Source: Lactobacillus sp. HBUAS51381 (GTDB lineage Bacteria; Bacillota; Bacilli; Lactobacillales; Lactobacillaceae). Taken from it: a DNA stretch of 56,117 nucleotides. The translations under genes were made by a program, and so were the position numbers. The DNA is taken from positions 1 through 56,117 of the forward strand of contig NZ_JAAVSC010000019.1 in NCBI RefSeq assembly GCF_012641095.1, given 5' to 3'. Below, piece after piece: positions 42,382 to 52,137 of the stretch. Under the pieces are notes generated by a model. That model saw only the letters and a program-made list of their open reading frames with translations, was not told the DNA's origin and ran no database searches. Position 1 is the stretch's first letter; each line of letters starts with the position of its first letter.

Positions 42382-44998
42382 TCGACTCACGATTTATGGC
42401 TTCGGTAAATTTCACGACCGTACGTTCCAACTCACGGCGGGACTGAACGTCTTACTGGGGCCTAATGAGGCCGGAAAATCAACGTTGACGCAGTTTATCA
42501 GTGCCATCTTCTTTGGATTTCCAACCAAGAAGCATCCCGAACTGCGGTATGAACCGTTGGACGGTAGTCGCTTTGGCGGCGAGATCGCTTTCACCCTGGC
42601 CGGGACAGACTATCTGCTCAGTCGCGTCGATGGTCCGCGAGGCGGGAAGGTTACCCTCCGGAATACGACGTTGGACTTAACCCTCCCGGCAGCCACCCTC
42701 CCGCGGCTAATGGCGCCGGTGGATGCGCAATTATTTAAAAACGTTTATGCCATGAACGAACCCCAACTGGGAACCGTGTTTGCCGCATCCAAACAGGAGT
42801 TGGTCGATCGGCTCCGGCATGTGGGAGCGGTGGGGAGCGATTTCTGGCTGCACCAGGCCCGACAGTTGGACCGGGCCGCCGATGAGGTGTATAAGCCGCA
42901 GGGCCGCAAGCCGGCCTTGAACCAGTTACTCCAGGAACACGCGGAACTGACGGCCAAATTAGAGAAGGCCAACGCCGGTTATGCCAGCTATTGGGACCTG
43001 CTCCAGCGGCAACAACAACGCCGTCAGCAGCAAACGGATCTCCAGCGTCAGTTGGCCGTCCAACGCCAGATTGCTGGCCAATACGATCGGCAATTGGCGT
43101 TGTGGCCCGTTTATCAGCAGTGGCGCAAACTGGCAGCCACGCCGGAAAGCACACACAGGGGATTCCAACAGCGCGATGCCACGGCTCTGGAACGTTTGAC
43201 CAATCAAGCCAAGGCCACGCGGGCGTCGCAACAGGCGGATCAAGATCAGTTGGCCGGGTTACAGGAACAGCAGCAGCTCGACCCGTTATTTCAGGACTAT
43301 CTTCTGGTGAGCGCACAGGTTGATCCCCTGATTGTCCAGCTACCAGACATCACCATCGCCGAGCGCGAACGACAACGTCTTCAAACGGATCAAGCCGACC
43401 TCCAGCGGCGGGCCAGCGAGATTGAGCAGCAGTACGCCACGCATGGTCAGATGCCACGTGCCTTTTCACTCGTCACGACGCAGCAGGTTCGTCAGTTAAC
43501 GTCTAACCTGTCCTTGGCGACGCAGAAACGCCGACGATTACAGCAACAGCTCAATCAGCTTAACGAACGATATCGGCAGCAACAACCAACGCGACAGCAA
43601 CGAAAAAATCCCTTGGCCGATAAACAGATTGGCTGGCTGGCCGCCGGGTTAATTGTTTTGGTGGGATCGATGTTTTTACCGGCAACGCTCTTTAAACTCG
43701 CCGGAGCCCTACTAGGGGTCGCCGTGGGCTATTACGGTGTCTTTATTGTGGATAGCAGCACGCCGGCTAGCCGACAACAGCAATCGCTAGAGGATGACAT
43801 TCGTGACGTTCAGGCGCAACTGCGTGAGACCAGTCAGGTCATCGAGCAGGTGACCCGGCAGCTCGATGATATTGGCGACGCTCATGGGTTGGGCGATATC
43901 TCGGTTGACCAGTGGGCGGCGGCCCAGACGGCCATCGTGACCTGGGATCGGCTGACCCAGCGTCTCGAGGCGGGCACGGCACAACTGGCGACGGCGACGC
44001 AGACGGTAACGGATTTCAAGGCCGCCATTCAACGCGTCCTACCGCGCATGACGGTGACCAATATGGGAGATTTGACCACCCAGCTCAAGGATTTACAGGT
44101 GACGCAGCAACGCCTACAGTCACAGGAAAGCGACGTCGCGGCGATTGCCGCGCGGTTGAAACGCGATCAGTTGGCGGTTGATCGGGCCCAGCAGGCCGTC
44201 ACGACCTTCCTACAGACGCGAAATGTTCGGAGTACGGATGCCTTTTATCGTCAGTACCAACAAGTCCGCGAGCAGGGAAATCGGCTCAGCCAACGGGATG
44301 CACTGGCTCAGCAAATGGGCGACCAGCAGTTGGCCGCCTTGCAGCGGGTGACCGATCGGGCCACATTGGTTCAGCAGGCGACGACCGCAACCAGTCAGGT
44401 CACCAAGTTTCAGCGCCAGTTAGATACGGTGACCGAGGCGTTGGCCACGGGGGCGGGGCAGTTGGTTCATTTGACCGCAAGCGGCACGCAGGCTACTTTA
44501 CGTCAACAGCTGGCGAACTTGGAAACCCGGATGCAGGCGCTCACGCAAGACTGGTTGGTCGATCGGCTGGTGAGTCAGTGGATTGCAGCTACGTTAGCCG
44601 CGGCTTCGGGTGATCGATTGCCCCAGATTGTCAAAACGGCTAGCCAATTCTATGATAAATTAACGGAAAACCGGTATACTGAAATTGAACTCACGCCAAC
44701 CACGCTGCGGGTACGCCGAACGGACGGCGCTTGGCGGTTAGTCAGCCAGCTCTCGCGGGGGACGGCGGAACAACTGGACTTGGCGGTCAAGTTGGCCTTT
44801 GCCGTCGTCATGGCGGAACGGGTGGCGATGCCCGTGGTGATTGACGATGGCTTTGTGAATTTTGATGACCAACGCCGGCGGGCGGCTTACCGACTATTGG
44901 CGACGATTAGCGCCGACGTCCAGGTGATTTTGCTCACGGCCGATCCAGTGGTCACAGATGAATTAACCACGGAAAATTTGATTCGATTAACCGATTAG
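42371..44998 (+). CDS. yhaN: SMC-like AAA ATPase YhaN (SbcC/Rad50-like)
   Basis: An 875-residue protein with a split ATPase. Walker A is GPNEAGKSTL near residue 35 and the C-terminal part has the LSRGTAEQLDLAVKLAFA signature plus VVIDDGFVNFD Walker B. Between them are long Gln-rich coiled coils and, unusually for SbcC, a hydrophobic pair near residues 420-460 (WLAAGLIVLVGSMFLPA, GALLGVAVGYYGVFIV), typical of YhaN, suggesting membrane association. The ATG at 42371 follows GAGGAGG by 6 nt; it overlaps yhaO and is translationally coupled to it. Confidence 0.92.
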   Translation: MRLNRLTIYGFGKFHDRTFQLTAGLNVLLGPNEAGKSTLTQFISAIFFGFPTKKHPELRYEPLDGSRFGGEIAFTLAGTDYLLSRVDGPRGGKVTLRNTTLDLTLPAATLPRLMAPVDAQLFKNVYAMNEPQLGTVFAASKQELVDRLRHVGAVGSDFWLHQARQLDRAADEVYKPQGRKPALNQLLQEHAELTAKLEKANAGYASYWDLLQRQQQRRQQQTDLQRQLAVQRQIAGQYDRQLALWPVYQQWRKLAATPESTHRGFQQRDATALERLTNQAKATRASQQADQDQLAGLQEQQQLDPLFQDYLLVSAQVDPLIVQLPDITIAERERQRLQTDQADLQRRASEIEQQYATHGQMPRAFSLVTTQQVRQLTSNLSLATQKRRRLQQQLNQLNERYRQQQPTRQQRKNPLADKQIGWLAAGLIVLVGSMFLPATLFKLAGALLGVAVGYYGVFIVDSSTPASRQQQSLEDDIRDVQAQLRETSQVIEQVTRQLDDIGDAHGLGDISVDQWAAAQTAIVTWDRLTQRLEAGTAQLATATQTVTDFKAAIQRVLPRMTVTNMGDLTTQLKDLQVTQQRLQSQESDVAAIAARLKRDQLAVDRAQQAVTTFLQTRNVRSTDAFYRQYQQVREQGNRLSQRDALAQQMGDQQLAALQRVTDRATLVQQATTATSQVTKFQRQLDTVTEALATGAGQLVHLTASGTQATLRQQLANLETRMQALTQDWLVDRLVSQWIAATLAAASGDRLPQIVKTASQFYDKLTENRYTEIELTPTTLRVRRTDGAWRLVSQLSRGTAEQLDLAVKLAFAVVMAERVAMPVVIDDGFVNFDDQRRRAAYRLLATISADVQVILLTADPVVTDELTTENLIRLTD

Positions 44999-45009
44999 GA
45001 GGGTCTAAC

Positions 45010-45984
45010 ATGGCGGCAACAAAACAATTAATGGACTATGCAGTAGACGAAGCGGTTGACTTATTCGTGCTTCTTAAGTCTGCCGATGTGCGGGTGGCGA
45101 AGAACGGGAAGCAGTACATTGCTCTGGTCTTTGAGGATCGTTCCGGTGAGATTTCTGGAAAATACTGGGATGCGTCTGACGAGGACGTGACCAACTATGT
45201 GGCGGGACGCATCGTCCACCTGCAGGGTAAACGGGAGAATTATCAAACCCATCCCCAGATTAAGATTTTCCATCTGCGGTTGTCTAAACCTGGCGAACCC
45301 GCCGATCCGGAACTTTTCATCGAACAGGCACCCATGGATCGGGCGGCCATGGAAGACTACATCAACCAAACGATTTTTGAGATTACGCAGCCGACCTGGA
45401 ACCGGCTCGTTCGGAAGTTACTGGGAGAGTATCAGGACCAATTCTTCACGTATCCGGCGGCAAAGAGTAACCATCACGCGTTCAAGGGGGGCTTGGCGTT
45501 TCATACCATTTCCATCCTGAAGTTGGCCCATTCGGTGGTCAAACAGTATCCAGACTTGAACGCGCCGTTGCTGTTCGCCGGGGCCATCCTGCATGACTTG
45601 GGGAAGACCATTGAGTTGTCGGGACCACAATCGACGACCTATACCCTGGCCGGTAACTTGGTGGGGCACATCGTTTTGATTGATGGTGAACTGGTGCGGG
45701 CCTGCGATCCGTTGAAGCTAGATCCTCAGGCCGAAGACGTGCTGCTGTTGCGGCATATGATCCTCAGTCATCATGGTTTGTTGGAATATGGGTCACCAGT
45801 GCGGCCGGCCTTACGAGAAGCCGATGTGCTCCATCAATTGGACGAGCTCGACGCCTCGATCATGATGTTAGATACTGTGGTGGAACATACGGAGCCCGGC
45901 GAATTCTCAGAGCGGGTCTTTGCCCTGGATGGTCGGCGGTTCTATCGGCCAACCACGGATGCACCGAAGAACCAGCAGGACTAG
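45010..45984 (+). CDS. yhaM: 3'-5' exoribonuclease YhaM
   Basis: A 324-residue nuclease with an N-terminal OB fold (about 15-95: FVLLKSADVRVAKNGKQYIALVFEDRSGEISGKYWD) and an HD domain (SNHHAFKGGLAFHTISILKLA, then AILHDLGKTIEL and MILSHHGLLEYGSP). It degrades RNA and single-stranded DNA from 3' ends in the cytosol. AGGAGGG lies 6 nt before the ATG, 11 bp after yhaN ends, so the three genes form one operon. Confidence 0.95.
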   Translation: MAATKQLMDYAVDEAVDLFVLLKSADVRVAKNGKQYIALVFEDRSGEISGKYWDASDEDVTNYVAGRIVHLQGKRENYQTHPQIKIFHLRLSKPGEPADPELFIEQAPMDRAAMEDYINQTIFEITQPTWNRLVRKLLGEYQDQFFTYPAAKSNHHAFKGGLAFHTISILKLAHSVVKQYPDLNAPLLFAGAILHDLGKTIELSGPQSTTYTLAGNLVGHIVLIDGELVRACDPLKLDPQAEDVLLLRHMILSHHGLLEYGSPVRPALREADVLHQLDELDASIMMLDTVVEHTEPGEFSERVFALDGRRFYRPTTDAPKNQQD

Positions 45985-46041
45985 TCGCTATTAGCGGTGA
46001 CACAAGTAGATGTTAAGTTGGTATTAGAAGGGATGCATGAC

Positions 46042-46659
46042 ATGACAAACCGGGATAAAATGCACACGGGCGATCTCTACCTGCCGGATGATCCGGCCAT
46101 CGAGGTCGAGCAGCAACGCTATTTAGATAAACTCTACGATTATAACCATACGCGGCCGAGTCAGCCCGAGCAGCGACAAAAATTGCTTCACGAGTTGTTC
46201 GCGGAATTGGGGCCGAATTGCTACATTGAACCGCCATTCCACGCGAACTTTGGGGGTCATCACGTTCACTTTGGCGCCAATATTTACGCCAACTTTAACC
46301 TAACGTTGGTCGATGATACGCACATTTACGTGGGGGGTCACACCATGATTGGGCCCAACGTCACGTTGGCGACGGCGGGCCATCCGATCAACGCGGCACT
46401 CCGGGCGCAAAACTACCAGTACAACATGCCCGTTCATATTGGGCGAAATTGCTGGCTAGGTGCCGGTGTGATTGTCCTGCCGGGGATCACGATTGGCGAC
46501 AACGTGGTTATTGGCGCGGGGAGTGTTGTGACTAAGGATTTGCCAGATAACGTGGTCGCGGTGGGCGATCCGTGCCGCGTCATGCGTGAGGTCAACGACC
46601 ACGACCGGGAATTTTACTTTAAGGACCGGCGAATTGATCCCGCATTGTTTGATGAGTAA
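46042..46659 (+). CDS. maa: Maltose/galactoside O-acetyltransferase (LbH family)
   Basis: A 205-residue acetyl-CoA-dependent sugar acetyltransferase with a left-handed parallel beta helix. The N-terminal helical cap (DLYLPDDPAIEVEQQRYLDKLYDYN) and hexapeptide repeats (IGRNCWLGAGVIVLPGITIGDNVVIGAGSVV) are clear. The catalytic His is expected in TAGHPI. The ATG at 46042 follows AGAAGGG by 9 nt; longer starts at 45997 (GTG) and 46033 have poor spacing. It follows yhaM closely and ends in a strong terminator. The physiological acceptor sugar is unknown. Confidence 0.9.
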   Translation: MTNRDKMHTGDLYLPDDPAIEVEQQRYLDKLYDYNHTRPSQPEQRQKLLHELFAELGPNCYIEPPFHANFGGHHVHFGANIYANFNLTLVDDTHIYVGGHTMIGPNVTLATAGHPINAALRAQNYQYNMPVHIGRNCWLGAGVIVLPGITIGDNVVIGAGSVVTKDLPDNVVAVGDPCRVMREVNDHDREFYFKDRRIDPALFDE

Positions 46660-46665
46660 GCGTGT

Positions 46666-46729
46666 AAAAAAGCTAGTGTTCGTGTGTCTCCTCGAAAAAG
46701 GGGGAGGGCACGTGAGCACTAGCTTTTTG
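46666..46729. terminator. Bidirectional terminator
   Basis: AAAAAGCTAGTGTTCGTGTG pairs with CACGTGAGCACTAGCTTTTT. It ends the yha-maa transcript. Confidence 0.88.
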
Positions 46730-46791
46730 AGTATGAATGGGAACAGAAGAGAATTCGAGAAGTTCTGTCCCAAATTAAGCAAATACGGAAA

Positions 46792-46974
46792 TTATTTTTC
46801 GAGTTGTTCGGTGATTAGGGCAAGTAGGGCATGTAAGTCATCGGTGGTTGCGCGATTCTTAACGAAGCTGCGGGCCTTTGAGCGATCAGAGATGTAGCGG
46901 GTTCGTTCTTTATGAGCCGCGTCCCATTTTTTATTCGCTGCTTTTTTAGCTGCGGAATAGGGTTGTGCTGACAT
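46792..46974 (-). CDS. Small basic protein, 60 aa
   Basis: A very small, charged protein, MSAQPYSAAKKAANKKWDAAHKE. It is Lys/Arg-rich in the first two thirds and acidic and Leu-rich at the end (DDLHALLALITEQLE), suggesting two helices. A near-perfect ribosome site, AGGAGGTGA, precedes the ATG, which strongly supports it as a gene. Similar short proteins occur widely in lactobacilli, but I know no function. Confidence 0.7.
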   Translation of the reverse strand: MSAQPYSAAKKAANKKWDAAHKERTRYISDRSKARSFVKNRATTDDLHALLALITEQLEK

Positions 46975-47221
46975 GAGTCACCTCCTAATTAGGTATTAAG
47001 CTATTTCTGAAAACAGAGACAATAACAGCGATGTTGACACATCTGGAACACCGCTTTTCGCTTACATTAAATATACCGTATGCAAGAGTCGTAACCAAAC
47101 GTTTTCTGAAAATAGGCCATACCTGATTGTTAGAGGAATGTCTTACCTATAGACCAGAAGAAACAGTGTTAAAAAGCGGGCCAAGATGGGGGAGCGATGG
47201 GGCTGATCCCGCATTTAAATG
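46975..47221. other. Intergenic region with no supported gene
   Basis: Upstream sequence of the 60-aa gene and the 3' side of prsA. No RNA, repeat or operator was recognised in it. Confidence 0.4.
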
Positions 47222-47264
47222 AAAAAAATCCCCGGACCATCATAACTGATGATCCAGGGATTTT
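47222..47264 (-). terminator. prsA terminator
   Basis: AATCCCTGGATCATCA pairs with TGATGGTCCGGGGATT on the minus strand, followed by TTTTT. Confidence 0.9.
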
Positions 47265-47278
47265 CATGAATTTAGAAA

Positions 47279-48199
47279 TTACTTAGATGATGAAGTTGAA
47301 GTGGTTGAAGACTTGCTTGATGATAAGTAATCAGACAAGATGTTCTTCAAGTCGTTATCCTTGATGGAAACGTCACCCTTCTTCAAGACCTTGGCAACCA
47401 CGTTGTGCAGAACAGTCGAATCGTTCATGTCGTTGTCGATGATTTGCTTCTTAAGTTCAGCCTTGTGTTGGTTGATCGTGCCCTTACCAGGGTTCTTCAA
47501 CATTAAGATGACGTGGTAACCGTATTGCGTCTTAACAGGCGTAGCGGTGTATTCGCCAGTCTTCAGCTTGAAGGCAGCCTTCTTGAAGGTTGAGTCCAAA
47601 GAAGTATCGGTGCTATCGAAGGCACTCAACTTACCACCCTTATTCTTGGTAGCCGTATCAGTGGAGTACTTCTTAGCTAACTTCGTGAATTCAGTCGTCA
47701 TGTCGCTCTTCTTAGTCTTCTTTAAGTCGCTGATAATCGTGTTAGCAGTGGACTTCTTGGAAACCAAGATGTGGGCAACGGAAACTTCTGGTTCGTAGCT
47801 CTTGAATTGCTTCTTGTATTGCGCGTCCGTAACCGTAACGTTGTCCTTAACGGCTTCCTTCAAAAGTAAGTTAGAACGAATTTCAGTCTTTAAGCTGGAT
47901 TCCGTCATCCCACTTTGGGAAAGAACACTCTTGAATGATGAACCGTATTGGGTCTTGTAAGTGTTAAATTGCTTGGTAACGGCAGACTTGGAAACCTTGC
48001 TACCGTATTGCTTTTCCAAGACCTTGTTCAGAATCATTTGTTGCAAGACTTGCTTACCAGATGAAGTTCCCTTCAAACTGCTGTAGTAAGCACTTTCGGT
48101 GATTTTACCACCGCTAGTGGTTGCAACGGTTTGGTTCCCACAACCAGCAAGCGTTACCGTCAGTAACAAGCCGGCAAGGGCGATAAACCATTTCTTCAT
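47279..48199 (-). CDS. prsA: Foldase lipoprotein PrsA
   Basis: A 306-residue exported peptidyl-prolyl isomerase that helps secreted proteins fold outside the membrane. A lipoprotein signal peptide ends LTVTLAGC, making Cys20 the lipidated residue. The parvulin (PpiC) domain covers about 135-230: [17 protein letters not shown], then [21 protein letters not shown] and [11 protein letters not shown]- and C-terminal chaperone helices flank it, and the tail is Ser/Thr-rich. The MKKW start at 48199 fits the lipoprotein signal; six codons upstream are open but lack a ribosome site. hit and ecsAB nearby is the usual neighbourhood. Confidence 0.95.
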   Translation of the reverse strand: MKKWFIALAGLLLTVTLAGCGNQTVATTSGGKITESAYYSSLKGTSSGKQVLQQMILNKVLEKQYGSKVSKSAVTKQFNTYKTQYGSSFKSVLSQSGMTESSLKTEIRSNLLLKEAVKDNVTVTDAQYKKQFKSYEPEVSVAHILVSKKSTANTIISDLKKTKKSDMTTEFTKLAKKYSTDTATKNKGGKLSAFDSTDTSLDSTFKKAAFKLKTGEYTATPVKTQYGYHVILMLKNPGKGTINQHKAELKKQIIDNDMNDSTVLHNVVAKVLKKGDVSIKDNDLKNILSDYLSSSKSSTTSTSSSK

Positions 48200-48311
48200 A
48201 TTACTCAACACATCCATTCATCAAAATTGGTGTAAACACCATACTTGGATATCATAACACAAAAATTCGCAAACCCAAAAAGGTACGAGAAGCTTTACAA
48301 AAAGTTCAAAA

Positions 48312-48632
48312 TTACAGTTTGTCCCACCGGGAGACGGTGTCTTCAATGACTTCAACGCGCGGCGCAATCTTAAAGGCGAATTTTTCGACATCGCTCTGAA
48401 TGTCTTCAATCGCAGGCGTTGCCGCAGTCACGGCATCATTGAGGGCTTGGGCTTTAGCCGTCAACCGATCCTTGGCGTTTTTGACATCATCGACTTGGTC
48501 CGCGGTGGTCTTGACTTGCGCGCGAACCTGCTTGACCCAGGTTCGCGGATCCTGTTTGGTCAACGTAAAGTAGGCTGCCAAACCAACCCCGGTGGCCAGG
48601 GTGACCCCAGTTAAGAATTTTCCAATACCCAT
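48312..48632 (-). CDS. YtxH-like small membrane-anchored protein
   Basis: A 106-residue protein with one N-terminal membrane span (FLTGVTLATGVGLAAYFTL) and a long helical, Lys/Asp/Ala-rich tail, as in YtxH-like proteins. It begins 2 bp after hit ends, so it is in that transcript. No catalytic motifs. It probably faces the cytosol or the wall as a coiled helix; function unknown. Confidence 0.75.
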   Translation of the reverse strand: MGIGKFLTGVTLATGVGLAAYFTLTKQDPRTWVKQVRAQVKTTADQVDDVKNAKDRLTAKAQALNDAVTAATPAIEDIQSDVEKFAFKIAPRVEVIEDTVSRWDKL

Positions 48633-48634
48633 GG

Positions 48635-49093
48635 TTAGCCCTCCAATTGTGCCTTGATTTTAGTCTGAATGGCGGCGTAATCGTCCGGTGTGTAGTTGGC
48701 AGAATTATCCTTGAAGATCATTCGGAAATCATCGTCGTCCGTGTAGCGGGGAACGAGGTGGAAGTGGGAGTGAAAGACGGATTGATAGGCCACCGTCCCG
48801 TTGTTGTTGACGATATTCATACCCGTGATCTTGGGATTGGCATCCTTAACGGCGCGGGCAATCCGCGGAATCCGGGAGAAGACCGCCGCGGCAAGGTCGG
48901 CATCGTAGGCAAAGATGTCCTTGACGTGGGTCTTGGGAATCACCAGCGTGTGACCGGGGGTTCCCTGCGAGATATCCAGGAATGCCTTAACGATATTATC
49001 TTCGTAGACGGTGTAGCTGGGAATATCTCCCTTTAAGATTTTGCAAAAAATGCAATCATCGTCATAGTGCGGTTCGAGTGTCATTTTAGCCAT
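48635..49093 (-). CDS. hit: HIT family nucleotide hydrolase (Hit)
   Basis: A 152-residue histidine-triad hydrolase acting on AMP-lysine or dinucleoside-phosphate-type substrates. The zinc site CIFCKIL near residue 17 and the triad HSHFHLV (about 106-112) are clear. AAGGAG lies 5 nt before the ATG. It is divergent from ecsA and next to the YtxH-like gene and prsA, as in Bacillus and other Firmicutes. Its true substrate in the cell is not established. Confidence 0.95.
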   Translation of the reverse strand: MAKMTLEPHYDDDCIFCKILKGDIPSYTVYEDNIVKAFLDISQGTPGHTLVIPKTHVKDIFAYDADLAAAVFSRIPRIARAVKDANPKITGMNIVNNNGTVAYQSVFHSHFHLVPRYTDDDDFRMIFKDNSANYTPDDYAAIQTKIKAQLEG

Positions 49094-49266
49094 GAAATCT
49101 CCTTCTTTCGCATCGATTTCGTTTATTATACACCATCAACAGGGCGTGATTCACCACTATCGTTCGTTCACTGAGTGAGCTATGGTATAATAGCTGAGTT
49201 ATGACCGGATGGCGTGGTCCTTGAGAGACGCTTCGGTTAGTTTAAAGGAGAAATGAGGGAATGTGT

Positions 49267-50001
49267 ATGGCTTTAGAAGTTAGCCACGTTGTGGGAGGGT
49301 ACTCCCAGATTCCCGTCTTAAAAGATATTAGTTTTGACGTTAAGGACGGCGAATTGGTTGGTTTAATCGGGCTAAATGGTGCCGGTAAATCGACAACAAT
49401 TAATCATATTATTGGGTTATTGACGCCCCACAAAGGGACGATTACGTTAAACGGCGTGACGATTCAACAGGATAGTCAGGCTTACAAGCAACAGATTGCC
49501 TACATCCCAGAAACCCCGGTACTTTACCAGGAACTCACGTTGCGCGAACATTTGGAAGTCACGATGATGGCCTATGACTTGGATCATGATCAGGCGTGGA
49601 AAACGGCCCACAAATTATTGAAGACGTTTCGGTTGGATAATAAATTGGATTGGTTCCCTGCGAACTTTTCCAAGGGGATGAAGCAAAAGGTGATGATCGT
49701 CTGTGCCTTTCTGACGCAGGCTAAGTTGTTTATTATCGATGAACCCTTCTTGGGGCTCGATCCACTGGCGGTCAACGATCTCTTGCAGTTGATTGAAGAT
49801 CGTAAGCGTAAGGGGGCCAGCATCCTCATGTCCACCCACGTGTTGGATACGGCGCAACGTTATTGTGACCGCTTTGTTCTCCTTCACAACGGGCAGGTGA
49901 AGACTGAAGGTACGCTCAGTGAGCTACAAGCCGCTCTTCCGGAAGCGGGGGAATCACTGAACGATATTTATCTGTCGATGACGAAGGTTGACCGCGCATG
50001 A
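49267..50001 (+). CDS. ecsA: ABC transporter ATPase EcsA
   Basis: A 244-residue ATPase. Walker A is GLNGAGKST (35-43), followed by the NFSKGMKQKVMIVCAF signature and FIIDEPFLGLDPLA Walker B. With EcsB it forms a transporter whose loss in Bacillus affects secretion, intramembrane proteolysis and competence. The ATG at 49267 is preferred (GAGGG 7 nt upstream); an ATG two codons earlier is possible. The stop overlaps the ecsB start, giving coupled translation. Confidence 0.95.
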   Translation: MALEVSHVVGGYSQIPVLKDISFDVKDGELVGLIGLNGAGKSTTINHIIGLLTPHKGTITLNGVTIQQDSQAYKQQIAYIPETPVLYQELTLREHLEVTMMAYDLDHDQAWKTAHKLLKTFRLDNKLDWFPANFSKGMKQKVMIVCAFLTQAKLFIIDEPFLGLDPLAVNDLLQLIEDRKRKGASILMSTHVLDTAQRYCDRFVLLHNGQVKTEGTLSELQAALPEAGESLNDIYLSMTKVDRA

Positions 50002-51224
50002 CCGCCTTATTTAAGACACGGCTGCAGCGCCATCTCCGGGAAATGGCCAAGTATTTGCGGCTCGTGTTCAATGATTTCTTCGTTTTTGCGCTACTCTTCT
50101 TGCTAGGTGGCCTGGGTTACGGGTATTCGAATATGTTGAAGACCCTAAAGGCCGGATACTGGTGGGCGCCGGTGGTTGCGCTTCTCGTGTTGGTGATTGT
50201 CGCGCAGATTGGCCGATTGGCCACGCTGATTGAGGATGCCGACCGGGTCTTCCTGCTACCGAAGGAACGGGCAATGCATGCCTATCTGGTGGCCGCACGG
50301 CGCTACAGTCAGGGCTTGGCCCAAGCCATGCAGATTGTCGCCGTCTTTTTACTGGCACCCTTCATGAGCGTCACGATGCATTGGACCGTCCTAAGTCTGG
50401 TTGCGTTGGGTGTCGCCCAGATTGTGCTAAAGGATGCGCTCTTGCGGTTGGACCTGGCCAGTGCCTATCAGGTAACGGGCCAGACGCGCATGAACCACTG
50501 GGCCATTAAATGGGGAGTCAGCCTCATTGTCTTGGCCGCCGGGCTTTGGACGTTGCCGTGGGTGGCCATCATTTTGGCGCTCGTGCTCGATGTCGCAGTC
50601 GCCGGATGGTTCGCCCAACACTGGCAGAAGCAACAGATTCGCTGGCGAGAACAGATTAAGATTGAGGATAACCGGATGCTTGGCATCTATCGGTTCTTCA
50701 ATATGTTCACGGAGGTGCCGATGCTGTCGGGGACGATCAAACGCCGGCGCTACTTGGACGGCTTATACAGGCTCATCAAGCCCAGCCACGACCACTTGTA
50801 CCTTTACCTCTTTAGCCGGGGGATGGTCCGCGGCAGCGAATTCAGTGGGCTGGTCGTCCGGCTGACCGTGATTGGCATGCTTCTTCTGTATTTCGTGCGT
50901 GGCGAATGGCTACCGGTCGTTTTGGCGGCGCTATTCATCTACCTGATTGGGTTTCAGCTATTGCCGTTCTTCCAGCAGTACGATGACGTGGTCTTTACCC
51001 ACGTCTATCCCGTACTACCTGCCCAACGGCTCAAGAGCTTTGTGACGCTGGTAACCCTGATTCTTGGTGTCGCGGCGGGCTTACTGTGGCTGGTCGTTGT
51101 CGTGGCCAATCCCCACGTCGTGACCGCCGGCGTGACCCTGTTGGTCGAGGTCGTTGAGGTTTGGTATCTTGCGAGAATCTATACCCCCCAACGGTTAACG
51201 CGTTCTGCTGAAAATAGGGGTTGA
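49998..51224 (+). CDS. ecsB: ABC transporter permease EcsB
   Basis: A 408-residue integral membrane protein with about eight spans, for example VFALLFLLGGLGYGYS, WWAPVVALLVLVIVAQIG and VTLILGVAAGLLWLVVVV. Its start ATGA overlaps the ecsA stop. The basic segment RRYLDGLYRLIKPSHDHLYLYLFSRG is characteristic of EcsB proteins. It pairs with EcsA; the exported substrate is unsettled. Confidence 0.93.
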   Translation: MTALFKTRLQRHLREMAKYLRLVFNDFFVFALLFLLGGLGYGYSNMLKTLKAGYWWAPVVALLVLVIVAQIGRLATLIEDADRVFLLPKERAMHAYLVAARRYSQGLAQAMQIVAVFLLAPFMSVTMHWTVLSLVALGVAQIVLKDALLRLDLASAYQVTGQTRMNHWAIKWGVSLIVLAAGLWTLPWVAIILALVLDVAVAGWFAQHWQKQQIRWREQIKIEDNRMLGIYRFFNMFTEVPMLSGTIKRRRYLDGLYRLIKPSHDHLYLYLFSRGMVRGSEFSGLVVRLTVIGMLLLYFVRGEWLPVVLAALFIYLIGFQLLPFFQQYDDVVFTHVYPVLPAQRLKSFVTLVTLILGVAAGLLWLVVVVANPHVVTAGVTLLVEVVEVWYLARIYTPQRLTRSAENRG

Positions 51225-51282
51225 CGTGGGTCGCGTTTGCCCATAGAATTAATAATAGCTGACAAATCGAGGAGGGGTGGCC

Positions 51283-52074
51283 ATGGCACTGGATATCAGT
51301 GACGGCTGGAGCTTGTATCCGCTGGGCGGGAATACCGGTACGGCGTATATGGGAACGAAGGCTTCACAAAAAGTGTTCTTAAAACAAAATGCGTCACCGT
51401 TTCTTGCCGCGCTCTCGATGGAGGGCATCACACCTCGGTTGGTGTGGACCAAGCGGCTTGCCAGTGGGGATGTGATGACGGCCCAGGAGTGGCTCAATGG
51501 TCGAACGTTGCATCGCGAAGAAATGCGCGAGCAACGGGTGGCCCGGCTGCTACATCGGGTGCACCATTCCCACCTACTTCATGATATGTTATTAAAAGTC
51601 GGCGGACGATTTACCACGCCCGCCCAGTTGTTAACTCGCTTACAGCCGGCCTTAGCCGCCGACTTGCGACGCCACCCGCTGATTCAATCGGCGTTTGCGA
51701 CGTTACAAGGCGAGCAACCACAACTGCCCAAGACGCATTACGAAGTTTGTCATGGTGATTTAAATCATAAGAATTGGTTGCTGTCTGACCGGCGGCGCCT
51801 GTATCTGGTGGATTGGGATGCCGCAACATTTGCCGATCCCGCCTACGACTTAGGGGCCTTGCTCTGTGAGTACGTGCCGCTGGAAGAGTGGCAACGTTGG
51901 CTCCAGGACTACGGTGAGAAGATGACCACTGATCTGATCGCGCGGGTGAACTGGTACGCGCGGATCCACTGTCTGAGTGTGATTGCGGATAGTTACCATC
52001 AACAACGTTTTCAAATTATGAATCAACACTTAATTTTACTAGAAAAACTGACGAGAGCGTCAGTAACGGATTAA
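51283..52074 (+). CDS. Aminoglycoside/choline phosphotransferase-like kinase (YtmP family)
   Basis: A 263-residue kinase-fold protein. The N-terminal GNTGTAYMG loop and KVFLKQN lysine, the VCHGDLNHKNWLL catalytic loop (about 152-164) and the LVDWDAATFADPAYDLG metal-binding segment are all present. It lies just before trmB, as ytmP does in Bacillus. The true substrate is unknown, and antibiotic resistance is not implied. The ATG at 51283 follows GGAGGGG; a GTG two codons earlier overlaps that site. Confidence 0.9.
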   Translation: MALDISDGWSLYPLGGNTGTAYMGTKASQKVFLKQNASPFLAALSMEGITPRLVWTKRLASGDVMTAQEWLNGRTLHREEMREQRVARLLHRVHHSHLLHDMLLKVGGRFTTPAQLLTRLQPALAADLRRHPLIQSAFATLQGEQPQLPKTHYEVCHGDLNHKNWLLSDRRRLYLVDWDAATFADPAYDLGALLCEYVPLEEWQRWLQDYGEKMTTDLIARVNWYARIHCLSVIADSYHQQRFQIMNQHLILLEKLTRASVTD

Positions 52075-52137
52075 ACGTCGGCGGGAGCGGGGCAGAACCT
52101 CGCGCCCGCCGTTGTGATTATGAGGAGGAATTGAATC